64,000 nt of DNA from Paracoccaceae bacterium. GTDB lineage: Bacteria; Pseudomonadota; Alphaproteobacteria; Rhodobacterales; Rhodobacteraceae. The stretch spans positions 310,001-374,000 of the forward strand of contig JAIXZW010000005.1 of the NCBI GenBank assembly GCA_027489375.1, in the 5' to 3' direction. The position numbers and the translations under genes are program-made. Under the pieces are notes generated by a model, which ran no database searches, had not been told where the DNA came from, and was given only the letters and a program-made list of their open reading frames with translations. This document shows, in pieces, positions 36,982-45,336 of the stretch; within the stretch, counting starts at the first letter, position 1; the number at the start of each line of letters is the position of its first letter.

Positions 36982-37260
36982 TCAGGTCCAATGCACCGAC
37001 TGCCCGCCCGGCAATGCCGCCCGCGCCTGCATCGGCACGGTATAGGGCAGCTTTGCACCATCGCAAAAGGCCATGACCCAGGCGTCATCCTGCATCACGA
37101 AATCGAGCACCGCCCCCAGAAACTCGGGCCGCTGCGCCGCCTCGGCCAGATCCGCCGCCGCCGCCCCCGACCCGCCAAGGAAGGCCCCGAACAGCTCGTC
37201 CTCCCCTGCCAGCCATGCCAGCGCCTGCAAACCCACCGTCTCGGCCTGATCGCGTCTCAT
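36982..37260 (-). CDS. DUF3572 family protein
   Basis: A 92-residue protein matching the alphaproteobacterial DUF3572 family: AETVGLQALAWLAGEDELFGAFLGGSG at the start and EFLGAVLDFVMQDDAWVMAFCDG in the middle. It is helical and soluble, with no known activity. Length equals the family norm (about 90-100). It is divergent from the pleD-like gene, and in other alphaproteobacteria it is often found next to cell-cycle regulator genes. Its own role is unknown. Confidence 0.8.
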   Translation of the reverse strand: MRRDQAETVGLQALAWLAGEDELFGAFLGGSGAAAADLAEAAQRPEFLGAVLDFVMQDDAWVMAFCDGAKLPYTVPMQARAALPGGQSVHWT

Positions 37261-37399
37261 TTATCCACAATTTCCTGTGCGCGAGCCCGAATTTGACTCG
37301 AATTAAGACCACCTTGGAAACCTTTGATTAACCCTTTGGAAGGACTCTGTGAACCAAGACCGCCACGGTGCGGCAGAAAAACGGTGTGGCAGGGCCGGA

Positions 37400-38758
37400 A
37401 TGGCAAGCAAGATTCTGATCGTCGAGGATTCGCCCATCACCCGCATCGTCTTGCGGGCCAAACTCGCCCGCGCCTTCTACACCCCCCTCGCGGCCGAAGA
37501 CGGGGCATCCGCCCTCGCCGCCCTGAACGAAACGCGGCCCGACCTCCTGCTTCTCGATCTCGAACTGCCCGACATGTCGGGTCTCGACGTGCTCGCCCGC
37601 CTCCGCGCCGACCGGACGCACGCGGCCACGCCGGTTATCGTCATCACCGCCTGCACCGACCGCGCCACCCGCCTTGCCGCCCTTTCGGCGGGCGCGGACG
37701 AAATCCTGACCAAGCCGGTCGACGACGAACTCCTCCTCGCCCGCATCCGCTCGCTGTTGCGCCGCAGCGCCGATCTGCCCGCCCCCGCAGGCGGCGACCA
37801 TGCCACGGGCTTCGACCTTGCCGAAGCCGCGGCTTGCTACGAACACCCCGGCCTCGTCGCGGTCGTCACCCGCTGCACCGAACAGCGCCTCCGCCTCGCC
37901 CGCGATCTTGCCCTGCGCACCGGCCACCGCGTCACCGCCCTCAGCCGCGAGGACGTGCTTTCCGCCACCCGTCCCGAAGGGCCGCGTCCCGAAGCCTTCG
38001 TGCTCGACGCCGATGCCGACACGGGCCTGCATTTCCTCTCGGAACTGCGCACCCGCCCCGATTCCAGCCACGCGGGCGTGCTGCTCATCTGTGCAGGCAA
38101 CGGACGCGCCGCGATGGCCTTCGACCTCGGCGCGGACGAAGTCGTCGCCCCCGATGTCGACCCCGAAGAACTGGCCCTGCGCCTCGCGGCCCTCGTGCGC
38201 CGCACCCGCGCCGCCGAACAGCGTCGCAGCTCGCTCAACGACAGCCTGCGCCTTGCCATGACCGACCCGCTCACCGGCCTTTACAACCGCCGCTTCGCGC
38301 TGGCCGAACTGTCCCGCATCGCGGCCGAAGCGCGGACCGATGCCACGCCCTTCTCGGTCCTACTGATCGACCTCGATCGCTTCAAATCCGTGAATGACCG
38401 CTTCGGCCATGCCACGGGCGACATCGTGCTCACCGAAATCTCCCGCCGCCTCTCGGCGAACCTGCGCCAAGGCGACCTCCTCGCCCGCATCGGGGGCGAA
38501 GAATTCCTCCTCGCCCTGCCCCAAGCCGACCTGTCCGAAGCCCGCACCATCGCCCAGCGCCTGTGCGACGCGGTCAAGGGTGACGCGATCACCCTGCCCG
38601 CCGCCGCCCCGCCGCTGACCGTGACCATCTCGATCGGCCTTGCAAGCGGACAAAGCGGCGAAGCCATCGACGCGCTGATCGACCGCGCCGACCGCGCACT
38701 GTTCAAGGCCAAGGCAAAGGGGCGCAACCAGGTCGCAACCGCCCTCCGCGCCGCCTGA
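37400..38758 (+). CDS. pleD: PleD-like response regulator diguanylate cyclase
   Basis: A 452-residue REC-REC-GGDEF protein that makes c-di-GMP. REC1 (residues about 1-120) has KILIVEDSPITR, the phospho-Asp in LLLLDLELPDMSG, ITACTD and the Lys in LTKPVDD. A second receiver-like domain (about 145-275) looks degenerate. The GGDEF domain (about 290-450) begins MTDPLTGLYNRRFALAEL and carries the RIGGEEFLLALP active site, with an RxxD inhibitory site (RQGD) just before it, so product feedback is likely. The ATG at 37400 fits the family start; a GTG at 37349 with GGAAGGA is an alternative that adds 17 residues. Confidence 0.9.
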   Translation: MASKILIVEDSPITRIVLRAKLARAFYTPLAAEDGASALAALNETRPDLLLLDLELPDMSGLDVLARLRADRTHAATPVIVITACTDRATRLAALSAGADEILTKPVDDELLLARIRSLLRRSADLPAPAGGDHATGFDLAEAAACYEHPGLVAVVTRCTEQRLRLARDLALRTGHRVTALSREDVLSATRPEGPRPEAFVLDADADTGLHFLSELRTRPDSSHAGVLLICAGNGRAAMAFDLGADEVVAPDVDPEELALRLAALVRRTRAAEQRRSSLNDSLRLAMTDPLTGLYNRRFALAELSRIAAEARTDATPFSVLLIDLDRFKSVNDRFGHATGDIVLTEISRRLSANLRQGDLLARIGGEEFLLALPQADLSEARTIAQRLCDAVKGDAITLPAAAPPLTVTISIGLASGQSGEAIDALIDRADRALFKAKAKGRNQVATALRAA

Positions 38759-38764
38759 TCCGGC

Positions 38765-39343
38765 TCAGGGTTTCCCGTCCGGCCCGCCACGCGGCCCGTG
38801 GCGCAAGCGCTCTTCCAGCCGGTCCGCGAATTGCGCCCGCGCCTCGGGCGACATCGCCTCAAGCCGCTCCAGCATCAACTCCTGCCCAAGCTGCAAACGC
38901 TCGGCCATCCGCTCCGCCTGCCCCGCCATCGCCTGCCGCAGCGCCCCGGCATCGAAAGGCTCGGCCCGCAGTGCCGACAGCAGCCCCTGGAAATCCGCCT
39001 GCATCTGCCGCCGCATGTCGCGCATATCCGGCGCCCGCTCCACAAAGGCGCGACGCAGCGCGTCGCGGTCCTCGCCCGTCAACGCCTCGGCAAAGGGGCC
39101 AAAGTCCAATTCGCCCATCATCCGCCCGCGCGGCCCGCCCTCGCGCAGCATGGCCCCCGCGACCACCCCGACGACCAGCAGGTTCAGCGCCACCGAAACC
39201 GCCAGCGCGATCCGCAGCCCTTTTCCCGCAGGCTTGCCCGCAGGTGCCGCACCGCCCGACCGGTTTCCCGCGTCCCACGCCGGCGACGCCGCAGCAGCAG
39301 CCCCCTCGGGTGCCTTGCCGTTTTCTTCCGTGCTCTCGCCCAT
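38765..39343 (-). CDS. Membrane-anchored periplasmic metal-sensor-like protein (CnrX/CpxP-type)
   Basis: A 192-residue protein: a cytosolic Ala/Gly-rich N-terminus of about 40 residues, one transmembrane helix (ALAVSVALNLLVVGVVAGAML), then a periplasmic all-helical domain rich in Arg, Met and Glu (RAPDMRDMRRQMQADFQGLL; AMAGQAERMAERLQLGQEL; MLERLEAMSPEARAQFADRL). This is the layout of periplasmic heavy-metal sensors related to CnrX and Spy/CpxP. It is the third gene after an ECF sigma factor and a one-helix protein. The start could be ATG 39343 or GTG 39352, whose GTGA overlaps the upstream stop. Metal binding is inferred, not shown. Confidence 0.72.
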   Translation of the reverse strand: MGESTEENGKAPEGAAAAASPAWDAGNRSGGAAPAGKPAGKGLRIALAVSVALNLLVVGVVAGAMLREGGPRGRMMGELDFGPFAEALTGEDRDALRRAFVERAPDMRDMRRQMQADFQGLLSALRAEPFDAGALRQAMAGQAERMAERLQLGQELMLERLEAMSPEARAQFADRLEERLRHGPRGGPDGKP

Positions 39344-39348
39344 CGCCC

Positions 39349-39702
39349 TCACTCCCCGACCAGCAGCGCATCCGCGCTCGGGATCAGCGTGACCGAAGCC
39401 ACCACATCCGTCCCCAGCACCGCATCCGCGAAATCCGTCACCGTCGCAGGCTGCACGAAGCCGAGCACAAGCCCCGCCACCGCCGCCCCGCCCACGCCCG
39501 CAAGCCCGCCGAACCCGCCAAAGACCGAGGCAAGCCCGCCAAGCCAGCTTCCCCGCGCCACGGGTGCCGCCCGCGCCACCACCGCCTTCGGCTGTTCGGC
39601 CAGCGCATCCGCCAGCACCCGCGCCATCAGCGCGTCCGAAGGCTCCACAGGCCGCGACCGCGCTTGCGCGAACAGATCGTCCAGCGCATCCTGCTTTTCC
39701 AT
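39349..39702 (-). CDS. Single-TM small protein, candidate anti-sigma factor
   Basis: A 117-residue protein: a soluble N-terminal region of about 55 residues (EKQDALDDLFAQARSRPVEP), one Gly/Ala-rich membrane segment (GLAGVGGAAVAGLVLGFVQ, residues about 70-90) and a short periplasmic tail (VASVTLIPSADALLVGE). No zinc motif is present. Its size, topology and place between the sigma factor and the sensor gene match CnrY-type anti-sigma proteins; the assignment rests on context. The ATG at 39702 lies 1 nt past the sigma factor stop codon, with GAGGG upstream, so translation is probably coupled. Confidence 0.6.
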   Translation of the reverse strand: MEKQDALDDLFAQARSRPVEPSDALMARVLADALAEQPKAVVARAAPVARGSWLGGLASVFGGFGGLAGVGGAAVAGLVLGFVQPATVTDFADAVLGTDVVASVTLIPSADALLVGE

Positions 39703-39703
39703 C

Positions 39704-40303
39704 TCAGCCCTCATCGCCGTCATATCCCAATTCCTCGCGCCGTCCGGCCAATATGGCGGCCAGCGCCCGCTTGCCCCGCGCGGTCAGACTTTCGACCGCC
39801 TCGACCCCGATATCCATCACCACCGCGATCTCGGGGTTGGAGAGACCCTCCAGATGCCGCAAGACCACCGCCTGCCGCTGCCGCTCGGGCAACTCGGCCA
39901 AAGCCGCATCCAGCGCCGCCATCCTGTCGGCCTCGATCATCCCCGCCTCGACACCCGCCGAAGCATCCGCAACCTCGGGCGCATCGTCCAGCGTCTCGGC
40001 CCGCCGCCGCTGCCGCGCCCGCAGACGGTCGGTGCACAGGTTCGTGACCACGCGGTAAAGCCAGGTCGCAACCTGCGCCTCGCCCGTCCGCCACCCCGCC
40101 GCCGCCCGCCACAAGCGCAGCATCGCCTCCTGCGCCACATCCTCGGCCTCTGCGCGGTCGCCCAGCATCCGCGCCGCATAGCCCAGCGCACGCGGCACCA
40201 GCCGCGCCGTCAAGGCACGCGCCGCCGCCGCCTCGCCACGGGCATAGGCGGCGAGCAGGACCTCGTCCGAAACCTCGTCTGTCGTATCGCGCGGCATATC
40301 CAT
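39704..40303 (-). CDS. ECF-type RNA polymerase sigma factor
   Basis: A 199-residue sigma-70 family factor. Region 2 includes YAARMLGDRAEAEDVAQEAMLRLW and TWLYRVVTNLCTDRLRARQ (residues about 40-105). Region 4 reads LAELPERQRQAVVLRHLEGL and continues SNPEIAVVMDIGVEAVESL (about 140-185). Region 3 is missing, as in ECF factors. The spacer between regions 2 and 4 is long and acidic. It leads a three-gene operon with a one-TM protein and a periplasmic sensor-like protein, and lies 84 bp downstream of the EF-hand gene. By analogy with CnrH it would be released when the sensor perceives its signal (inference). Confidence 0.88.
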   Translation of the reverse strand: MDMPRDTTDEVSDEVLLAAYARGEAAAARALTARLVPRALGYAARMLGDRAEAEDVAQEAMLRLWRAAAGWRTGEAQVATWLYRVVTNLCTDRLRARQRRRAETLDDAPEVADASAGVEAGMIEADRMAALDAALAELPERQRQAVVLRHLEGLSNPEIAVVMDIGVEAVESLTARGKRALAAILAGRREELGYDGDEG

Positions 40304-40387
40304 CCTGCACAGGGATAACGGGTCCGGCGGGACCGATCAAAGGAAACCCCGCGCCCCGCCCGCAACCGGACAGGGCGCGGGCCACAC

Positions 40388-40981
40388 TCATTCGTTGCCG
40401 AAGAACCAGCCGCGCATGCCGTGGCCATGCCCGTCCCGTCCCTCGCCGCGCCCGCGACCGGGACCATCGCCCATGCGATCCATCATCGCCGCACGCGCCG
40501 CCGCGATCTCTTCCTCGGTCACGGCCCCGTCGCCATCGGCGTCGATCCGGTCGAACATCATCGCAGGACCCGGACGCGCGGCAAGCTCGGCCGCACCCAG
40601 CAGCCCGTCACCATCCGCATCCATCCGCTCGACCATCTTCGTGGCCATGTCGGCGGCCCGCTCTTCCATCCGCTTCATCTGCATCGCCTTCAGCTCATCC
40701 GCCGAAAGCTTGCCATCCTTGTCGGCATCCACGCCCGCAACCTCTGCCGCGCGCCACGCCTGCATCTCGGCTTGCGTGACCTTGCCGTCCTTGTCGGTGT
40801 CCACGGCGGCAAAGTCGAACCCGCCGAACGGCCCGCCCTCCATCATGCGCCCACCCATCGGCCCCTCGCCCATCATGCCGCCACCCATCATCCCGTCGGG
40901 TGCTTCCTGCGCCAGCGCAGCACCGCCAAGGGCCGAAACCAGCAAAGCCGCGATTACCGTGCGTTTGGTCATGCTCATCAT
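40388..40981 (-). CDS. Exported four-EF-hand calcium-binding protein
   Basis: A 197-residue periplasmic protein. The signal peptide is MTKRTVIAALLVSALGGAALA|QEA. A Met/Gly-rich linker (GMMGGGMMGEGPMGGRMM) precedes four canonical EF-hand loops: DTDKDGKVTQAE, DADKDGKLSADE, DADGDGLLGAAE and DADGDGAVTEEE. The tail is Gly/His-rich (GRDGHGHGMRG). The loops have all acidic ligand positions, so calcium binding is very likely. GGAG lies 5 nt before the ATG at 40981. It precedes the sigma operon on the same strand and could be its target or its signal partner. The Met/His-rich parts might also bind copper or other metals. Confidence 0.85.
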   Translation of the reverse strand: MMSMTKRTVIAALLVSALGGAALAQEAPDGMMGGGMMGEGPMGGRMMEGGPFGGFDFAAVDTDKDGKVTQAEMQAWRAAEVAGVDADKDGKLSADELKAMQMKRMEERAADMATKMVERMDADGDGLLGAAELAARPGPAMMFDRIDADGDGAVTEEEIAAARAAMMDRMGDGPGRGRGEGRDGHGHGMRGWFFGNE

Positions 40982-41242
40982 CGTCTCTCCATCCAAAGGC
41001 GCGGACCCTTCCGTCGCCTTCCATGACCGTCAAACGCCCCGCCCCACGCTTTCCGTCGCGCCTTCACCGAAAAAATCACCCCTCCCTCCGACAGTCCCCC
41101 AAATCCGCTTTGATGTGGCGATCTGTCCCCTACGAATCCCCGCCGCGACACATTACCTTCGCCTCTCCGCAGGCTCCGGCTTGACGCCCCGCAGCACTTC
41201 CGCCACCACCCGCAGCAGCACGACCCAAAGGACGACCGGCCC

Positions 41243-41632
41243 ATGCCCCAGGCGCATGCCCATTCCCATGACGATGCCGATGAACGCCCGCTCAAGCCCG
41301 CGCTCCTGCGCGGCTGGCGTCGGCGTTGCCCGAACTGCGGCTCGGGTCCGATGCTGCGCGGCTATCTCAAGGTGCGCGATTCCTGCCCCGTCTGCGGCGA
41401 GGCGCTGCACCACCAGCGCGCCGACGACGGCCCCGCCTATCTGACCATCCTGATCGTCGGCCACCTCATGGCGCCGCTGATCCTCTGGGTCTTCACCCAT
41501 TACCGCCCCGACCCGCTCGTCCTCGCCACGCTCTTTTCGATAGGCACGGTCGCGCTCTCGCTCTACCTTCTGCCCCGACTGAAGGGCGCACTGGTGGGAT
41601 TGCAATGGGCGAAGCGGATGCACGGGTTCTGA
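41243..41632 (+). CDS. DUF983 membrane protein with zinc-ribbon
   Basis: A 129-residue protein of the DUF983 family. A His/Asp-rich start is followed by a four-cysteine zinc-ribbon-like motif (RRRCPNCGSGPMLRGYLKV ... CPVCGEAL, residues about 28-55). Two transmembrane helices follow (YLTILIVGHLMAPLILWVF; LATLFSIGTVALSLYLLP). Its function is unknown. The downstream NUDIX gene starts inside it (28-nt overlap), so the two are translated together. Confidence 0.85.
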   Translation: MPQAHAHSHDDADERPLKPALLRGWRRRCPNCGSGPMLRGYLKVRDSCPVCGEALHHQRADDGPAYLTILIVGHLMAPLILWVFTHYRPDPLVLATLFSIGTVALSLYLLPRLKGALVGLQWAKRMHGF

Positions 41633-42237
41633 ACGCGGAACAGATCAGGGACGCGGCAACCGTCGTCCTTCTGCGCCAGACCGCCGAAGGCCCGCGCGTC
41701 CTGATGGGCCAGCGCGGCGCGGCGGCGGTGTTCATGCCCTCGAAATACGTCTTTCCGGGGGGCGGCGTCGACGCCTCCGACCGCCTGTCGCCACGCGCGG
41801 GCCTTTTGTCCGGCACCTGCGCCGACCGCCTGCGCAGCCACCCCCTGTCCGATGCCCACGCGCCCGAGGCACTCGCCACCGCCGCCCTGCGCGAACTGGC
41901 CGAAGAGACGGGGCTGCACCTTGCCCCCACCGCCGCCCCGCCGCTGCGCTTCATCTTCCGCGCCATCACCCCGCCCGGACGGTCGCGCCGCTTCGACGCC
42001 CGCTTCTTCCTGATCGACGCCGCGCATGTGGCGGGCGACCTCGACGATTTCTCCGAGGCTTCCGACGAACTCGGCCACCTGCACTGGATCGGCCTGACCG
42101 AGGCACGCGCCCTCGACCTGCCCTTCATCACCGAAGTCGTCCTTGCCGAAATCGCAGCCACGCTTGCGGGTGCCGCCGATCAGGGCGTCCCCTTCTTCGA
42201 CAACTCCGGCCCGACCCCGACCTTTCGCCGCCTCTAG
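41605..42237 (+). CDS. NUDIX hydrolase with split Nudix box
   Basis: A 210-residue Nudix protein. YVFPGGGVDASDR provides the start of the Nudix box; the second half, ALRELAEETGLHL, comes about 50 residues later, so the usual 23-residue box has a long insertion. This layout is known in some CoA-pyrophosphatase-like Nudix proteins. The catalytic Glu pair (EE) is present. The start ATG 41605 lies inside the DUF983 gene. The substrate is unknown. Its TAG stop lies in CTAG, shared with the convergent transporter gene's stop. Confidence 0.85.
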   Translation: MGEADARVLNAEQIRDAATVVLLRQTAEGPRVLMGQRGAAAVFMPSKYVFPGGGVDASDRLSPRAGLLSGTCADRLRSHPLSDAHAPEALATAALRELAEETGLHLAPTAAPPLRFIFRAITPPGRSRRFDARFFLIDAAHVAGDLDDFSEASDELGHLHWIGLTEARALDLPFITEVVLAEIAATLAGAADQGVPFFDNSGPTPTFRRL

Positions 42238-43124
42238 GCCGCCGAAACCACACCCACCACGGCAAGGGCAAGCAGCCCGATCCCGAACAACTCGCACAGA
42301 CTCACCACCTCGCGGAAGAACAGGACCGAGGCCGCGACCGAAAAGATCAACTCCACCTGCCCCAGCGCCCGCACATAGGCCGCATTCATCAGCGCGAAGG
42401 CGGTAAACCACATCAGCGACCCGACCATGCTGCTGGCCCCCACGGGCATCGTCGCCCGCCAGCCCCGCGCCACGCGCCCCAACTCCGCACGGTCGCGCCA
42501 GACAAGCCACAGCCCCATCGCCACTGTCTGGAACGCCGTCACCGCCGCCAGCGCGACCGTGGCCCTGTAAAAGGCTTCAGGGGACCCGACCGCCAGCGTC
42601 GCCCCGCGATATCCGATAGCCGAAAGCGCAAAGAACGCTCCCCCCGCCAGCCCCAGCGCCGCCCCGCGGTTCCACAACCCGCCGAAGCCTCCGCCCTTCA
42701 TCGACAGGATCACCACCCCCACCGTCCCCAACAGGATCGCCGCCCAGCCAAGCGTCGAGACCGGCTCCGCAAGGACCAACCCCGAAAACACCGCCGCCTG
42801 CACCGTCTCGGATTTGGTAAAGGCGGTGCCGACCGCGAAACTCCGCTCGGCAAACAGCGCCACCGAACAGAGCGTGCCGAAGATCTGCCCCACCGCCCCT
42901 GCCACCACATAAGGCGCGAACGATGCCCCAAGGGGTGCAAAGGGATGCCCCCATGCGGTCAATATCCCCAGCAAGGCCAGCGCAAGCGGCGCGGCGTAAA
43001 GAAAACGCGAAAAGGAAGCCCCCGCCGTCGAAAGCCCAAGGCCGCGCAACCGCTTCTGCTGCATCAGCCGCAGCGTCTGCACCGCCGCCGCTGCGACGGT
43101 CAGGATGATCCACACATGTCCCAT
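42234..43124 (-). CDS. DMT/EamA-family transporter
   Basis: A 296-residue inner-membrane protein with about 10 helices in two EamA repeats. The first repeat ends in ETVQAAVFSGLVLAEPVSTLGWAAILLGTVGVVIL; the second ends in GQVELIFSVAASVLFFREVV and LCELFGIGLLALAVVGVV. Both carry the conserved Glu/Pro pattern of the drug/metabolite transporter family. The substrate is unknown. It converges on the NUDIX gene with stop codons sharing CTAG. Confidence 0.88.
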   Translation of the reverse strand: MGHVWIILTVAAAAVQTLRLMQQKRLRGLGLSTAGASFSRFLYAAPLALALLGILTAWGHPFAPLGASFAPYVVAGAVGQIFGTLCSVALFAERSFAVGTAFTKSETVQAAVFSGLVLAEPVSTLGWAAILLGTVGVVILSMKGGGFGGLWNRGAALGLAGGAFFALSAIGYRGATLAVGSPEAFYRATVALAAVTAFQTVAMGLWLVWRDRAELGRVARGWRATMPVGASSMVGSLMWFTAFALMNAAYVRALGQVELIFSVAASVLFFREVVSLCELFGIGLLALAVVGVVSAA

Positions 43125-43416
43125 CCGCCCCTTCTGGCCCGCCGCGCCGCCGATGACCAGAGTCTTCAGGCGCCCTTGGCCCTCCGCGATGCCATAGCCT
43201 CAAGGGTCCCTCAGCCTTCCGTCCCGCCCCGATATCAGCGGCTTCCCCTCGCGCCCTTCCCTGGCCACCCCGCCCCGAACGCACGGGACCGCGCCTCGGT
43301 CAGCGTGATGCCCCGCCTTTCACCCGACTCTCGCGCACGGGCATCCAGCGCCCGCCTTACGCGATCCTGCGCGAGACGCTCCATTCCCCGGCCCCGGCAC
43401 TTCGCGCCTTTCCCCC

Positions 43417-43465
43417 TTCACCTTGGCTCAAATACTCCGGGGGGCGCGGGGGGCTGGCCCCCCGC
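43417..43465. repeat. Dispersed motif copy with an adjoining G/C hairpin
   Basis: A plus-oriented motif copy (TTCACCTTGGCTC, then AAATACTCCGGGGGG; 43417-43444) is followed by GCGGGGGG-CTGG-CCCCCCGC (43446-43465). It lies in the 370-bp gap 43125-43494, downstream of the minus-strand ImuA-like gene. The rest of the gap shows no gene. Confidence 0.68.
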
Positions 43466-43494
43466 TGCTGCGCGCCCGACCCGCAGGGACGGCC

Positions 43495-44124
43495 CTACGC
43501 CACCACCACCCCATCCCCCTCGCGCCGCAGGGTAAAGGTGGCCGGCTCCTCCCCCCGCGCCCGCAACCGCTCCAGCCGCCAGACCTCCGCCGCGTCGAGC
43601 AGGCTCGACCGCGCGGGCGCACCCTCCATGCGCCAGCGGCTTTCCACACCTGCCGCCCCGCCCTCTCCCGCCGTCAGCATCAGTCCCAGCGGCGGCACAC
43701 CGCGCCGCCCCGCCGCGGCTTCGGACCCGCTTTCGGCGGCAAGGTGCAAGCGCCGCACCGGCGTCAGCGCAGGCACCTCGGGCAGTTCCGCCACGACCAG
43801 CGGCACCGCCCCCGACCGCAACCCCTCCTCCATCGCCCAGAGCATGTCCTCCATGCGCCGCCCCTGCACCATGACCAGCCGCGACGGGTCCGCGAAAGCC
43901 GCAAGCCCGTCGGGAAACAGCCGCTCCCCCTGCCAAGCGGCCGAAATCCACAACACCGGCCCCGCCATCCGCCCCATCAGCGCCGCCGCCATCACCACCC
44001 GCGCCGGACCGCAGCATTCATGCACCCGCCCGCGCAGCAGGCCGAGCGGCCCCGCCAAAGGCTGGACCACCTGCTTCGGCCTCGGCCCGAACATATCCTG
44101 AATCGGCAGCGACATGGCGCCCAT
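43495..44124 (-). CDS. imuA: ImuA-like (RecA-fold, SOS mutagenesis-type) protein, orphan
   Basis: A 209-residue protein resembling ImuA. GRVHECCGPARVVMAAALM near residue 32 occupies the degenerate P-loop position, followed by PVLWISAAWQGERLFPDGLAAF, LWAMEEGLRSGAVPLVVAEL and LTPVRRLHLAAESG, then VESRWRMEGAP and WRLERLRARG. In other bacteria ImuA works with ImuB and DnaE2 in damage-induced mutagenesis. Neither gene adjoins here, and no LexA box is obvious. The start may be ATG 44124 or 44115. The family call rests on motif order. Confidence 0.65.
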   Translation of the reverse strand: MGAMSLPIQDMFGPRPKQVVQPLAGPLGLLRGRVHECCGPARVVMAAALMGRMAGPVLWISAAWQGERLFPDGLAAFADPSRLVMVQGRRMEDMLWAMEEGLRSGAVPLVVAELPEVPALTPVRRLHLAAESGSEAAAGRRGVPPLGLMLTAGEGGAAGVESRWRMEGAPARSSLLDAAEVWRLERLRARGEEPATFTLRREGDGVVVA

Positions 44125-44236
44125 CCTGCCATGTTCACTTTACGTTCTCAAGCCGCGCGTCCCGCTCCCCCTTGCCCCCGCCCCCGCGCCCGCTAGGCTC
44201 CCCGCCCAAAGGCACACCCGCGAACGGACAGCACCC

Positions 44237-45274
44237 ATGAAACAGATCCCCCTCGGCAAGACCGGCCTCACCGTCTCCGAACTCTGCCTCGGCACCATGA
44301 CATGGGGCAGCCAGAACAGCGAAGCCGAAGGCCATGCGCAGATGGACCTCGCCCTCGACCACGGCGTCACCTTCTGGGACACGGCCGAGATGTATCCCGT
44401 AAACCCCGTCCGCGCCGAAACCGTGGGCAATACCGAAACCATCATCGGCAACTGGTTCGCCAGACACGACCGCTCCCGCGTCATCCTCGCCACCAAGATC
44501 ACCGGCACCAGCCAGTTCACCCGCCCCGGCCAGCCGATCACCGGCGCCACCCTGCGCGAGGCGGTGACAGGCTCGCTCAAGCGCCTGCGCACCGATTACA
44601 TCGACCTCTACCAACTCCACTGGCCCAACCGCGGCAGCTACCACTTCCGGCAAATCTGGACCTTCAACCCCGCAGGCCGCGACGCGGGCGCCGTGACCGA
44701 GAACATGCTCGACGTGCTCTCCGCCGCCGCCGACCTGATCCGCGAAGGCAAGATCCGCCACATCGGCCTGTCGAACGAATCCGTCTGGGGGGCCGCCCGC
44801 TGGCTCCACCTCGCCGCCCTGCACGACCTGCCGCGCATGGCCACGGTGCAGAACGAATACTCCCTCCTCTGCCGCCAGTTCGACAGCGACTGGGCCGAGC
44901 TTTCGGCGATGGAGGATCTCCCCCTCCTCGCCTTCTCCCCCCTCGCCACGGGCCTGCTCACCGGCAAATACCGGGGCGACGCCACCCCCGCCGGATCGCG
45001 CCGCAGCCTCAACACCGACCTGTCGGGCCGCGTCACCCCCGCCGCCCATGCCGCCGTGGAGACCTACCTTTCCATTGCCGCAAAACACGGGCTGGACCCG
45101 GCACAGATGGCCATCGCCTTCTGCCGCACCCGCCCCTATCCCAACATCCCGATCATCGGCGCGACCACCCTTGCCCAGCTCGAAACCAACATCGGCGCGG
45201 CAAACCTCACCCTCGCGCCCGAGGTGCTCTCCGACATCGCCGCGGCATGGCGCGCCCATCCGCAGCCCTACTGA
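44237..45274 (+). CDS. Aldo/keto reductase (Tas-like)
   Basis: A 345-residue NADPH-dependent TIM-barrel oxidoreductase, start ATG 44237. Seen: LGKTGLTVSELCLGTMTWGSQ, catalytic Asp/Tyr in FWDTAEMYPVNPV, the Lys in VILATKITG and the His in DLYQLHWPN. The LLAFSPLATGLLTGKY and IPIIGATTLAQLETN blocks bind the cofactor. The closest named relative by eye is E. coli Tas, which complements tyrosine auxotrophy. The physiological substrate is unknown. Confidence 0.9.
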   Translation: MKQIPLGKTGLTVSELCLGTMTWGSQNSEAEGHAQMDLALDHGVTFWDTAEMYPVNPVRAETVGNTETIIGNWFARHDRSRVILATKITGTSQFTRPGQPITGATLREAVTGSLKRLRTDYIDLYQLHWPNRGSYHFRQIWTFNPAGRDAGAVTENMLDVLSAAADLIREGKIRHIGLSNESVWGAARWLHLAALHDLPRMATVQNEYSLLCRQFDSDWAELSAMEDLPLLAFSPLATGLLTGKYRGDATPAGSRRSLNTDLSGRVTPAAHAAVETYLSIAAKHGLDPAQMAIAFCRTRPYPNIPIIGATTLAQLETNIGAANLTLAPEVLSDIAAAWRAHPQPY

Positions 45275-45336
45275 GCAGCGCCTTGCACAATCGGACAGGA
45301 TCGGGTCCACTGGCCCGATCCCGACAGGTATAAGTG

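Noticed and set aside
34603-37296. A very long open plus-strand frame (about 900 codons) opposite the MttB homologue, HAD and DUF3572 genes
   Set aside because: It is antisense to three well-supported genes, is Arg/His/Pro-rich, and has no domain. Such shadow frames are expected at this GC content.
37261-37348. CtrA-type binding sites (TTAA half sites) between DUF3572 and the pleD-like gene
   Set aside because: Half sites such as GATTAACC are present, but no pair has the TTAA-N7-TTAA spacing.
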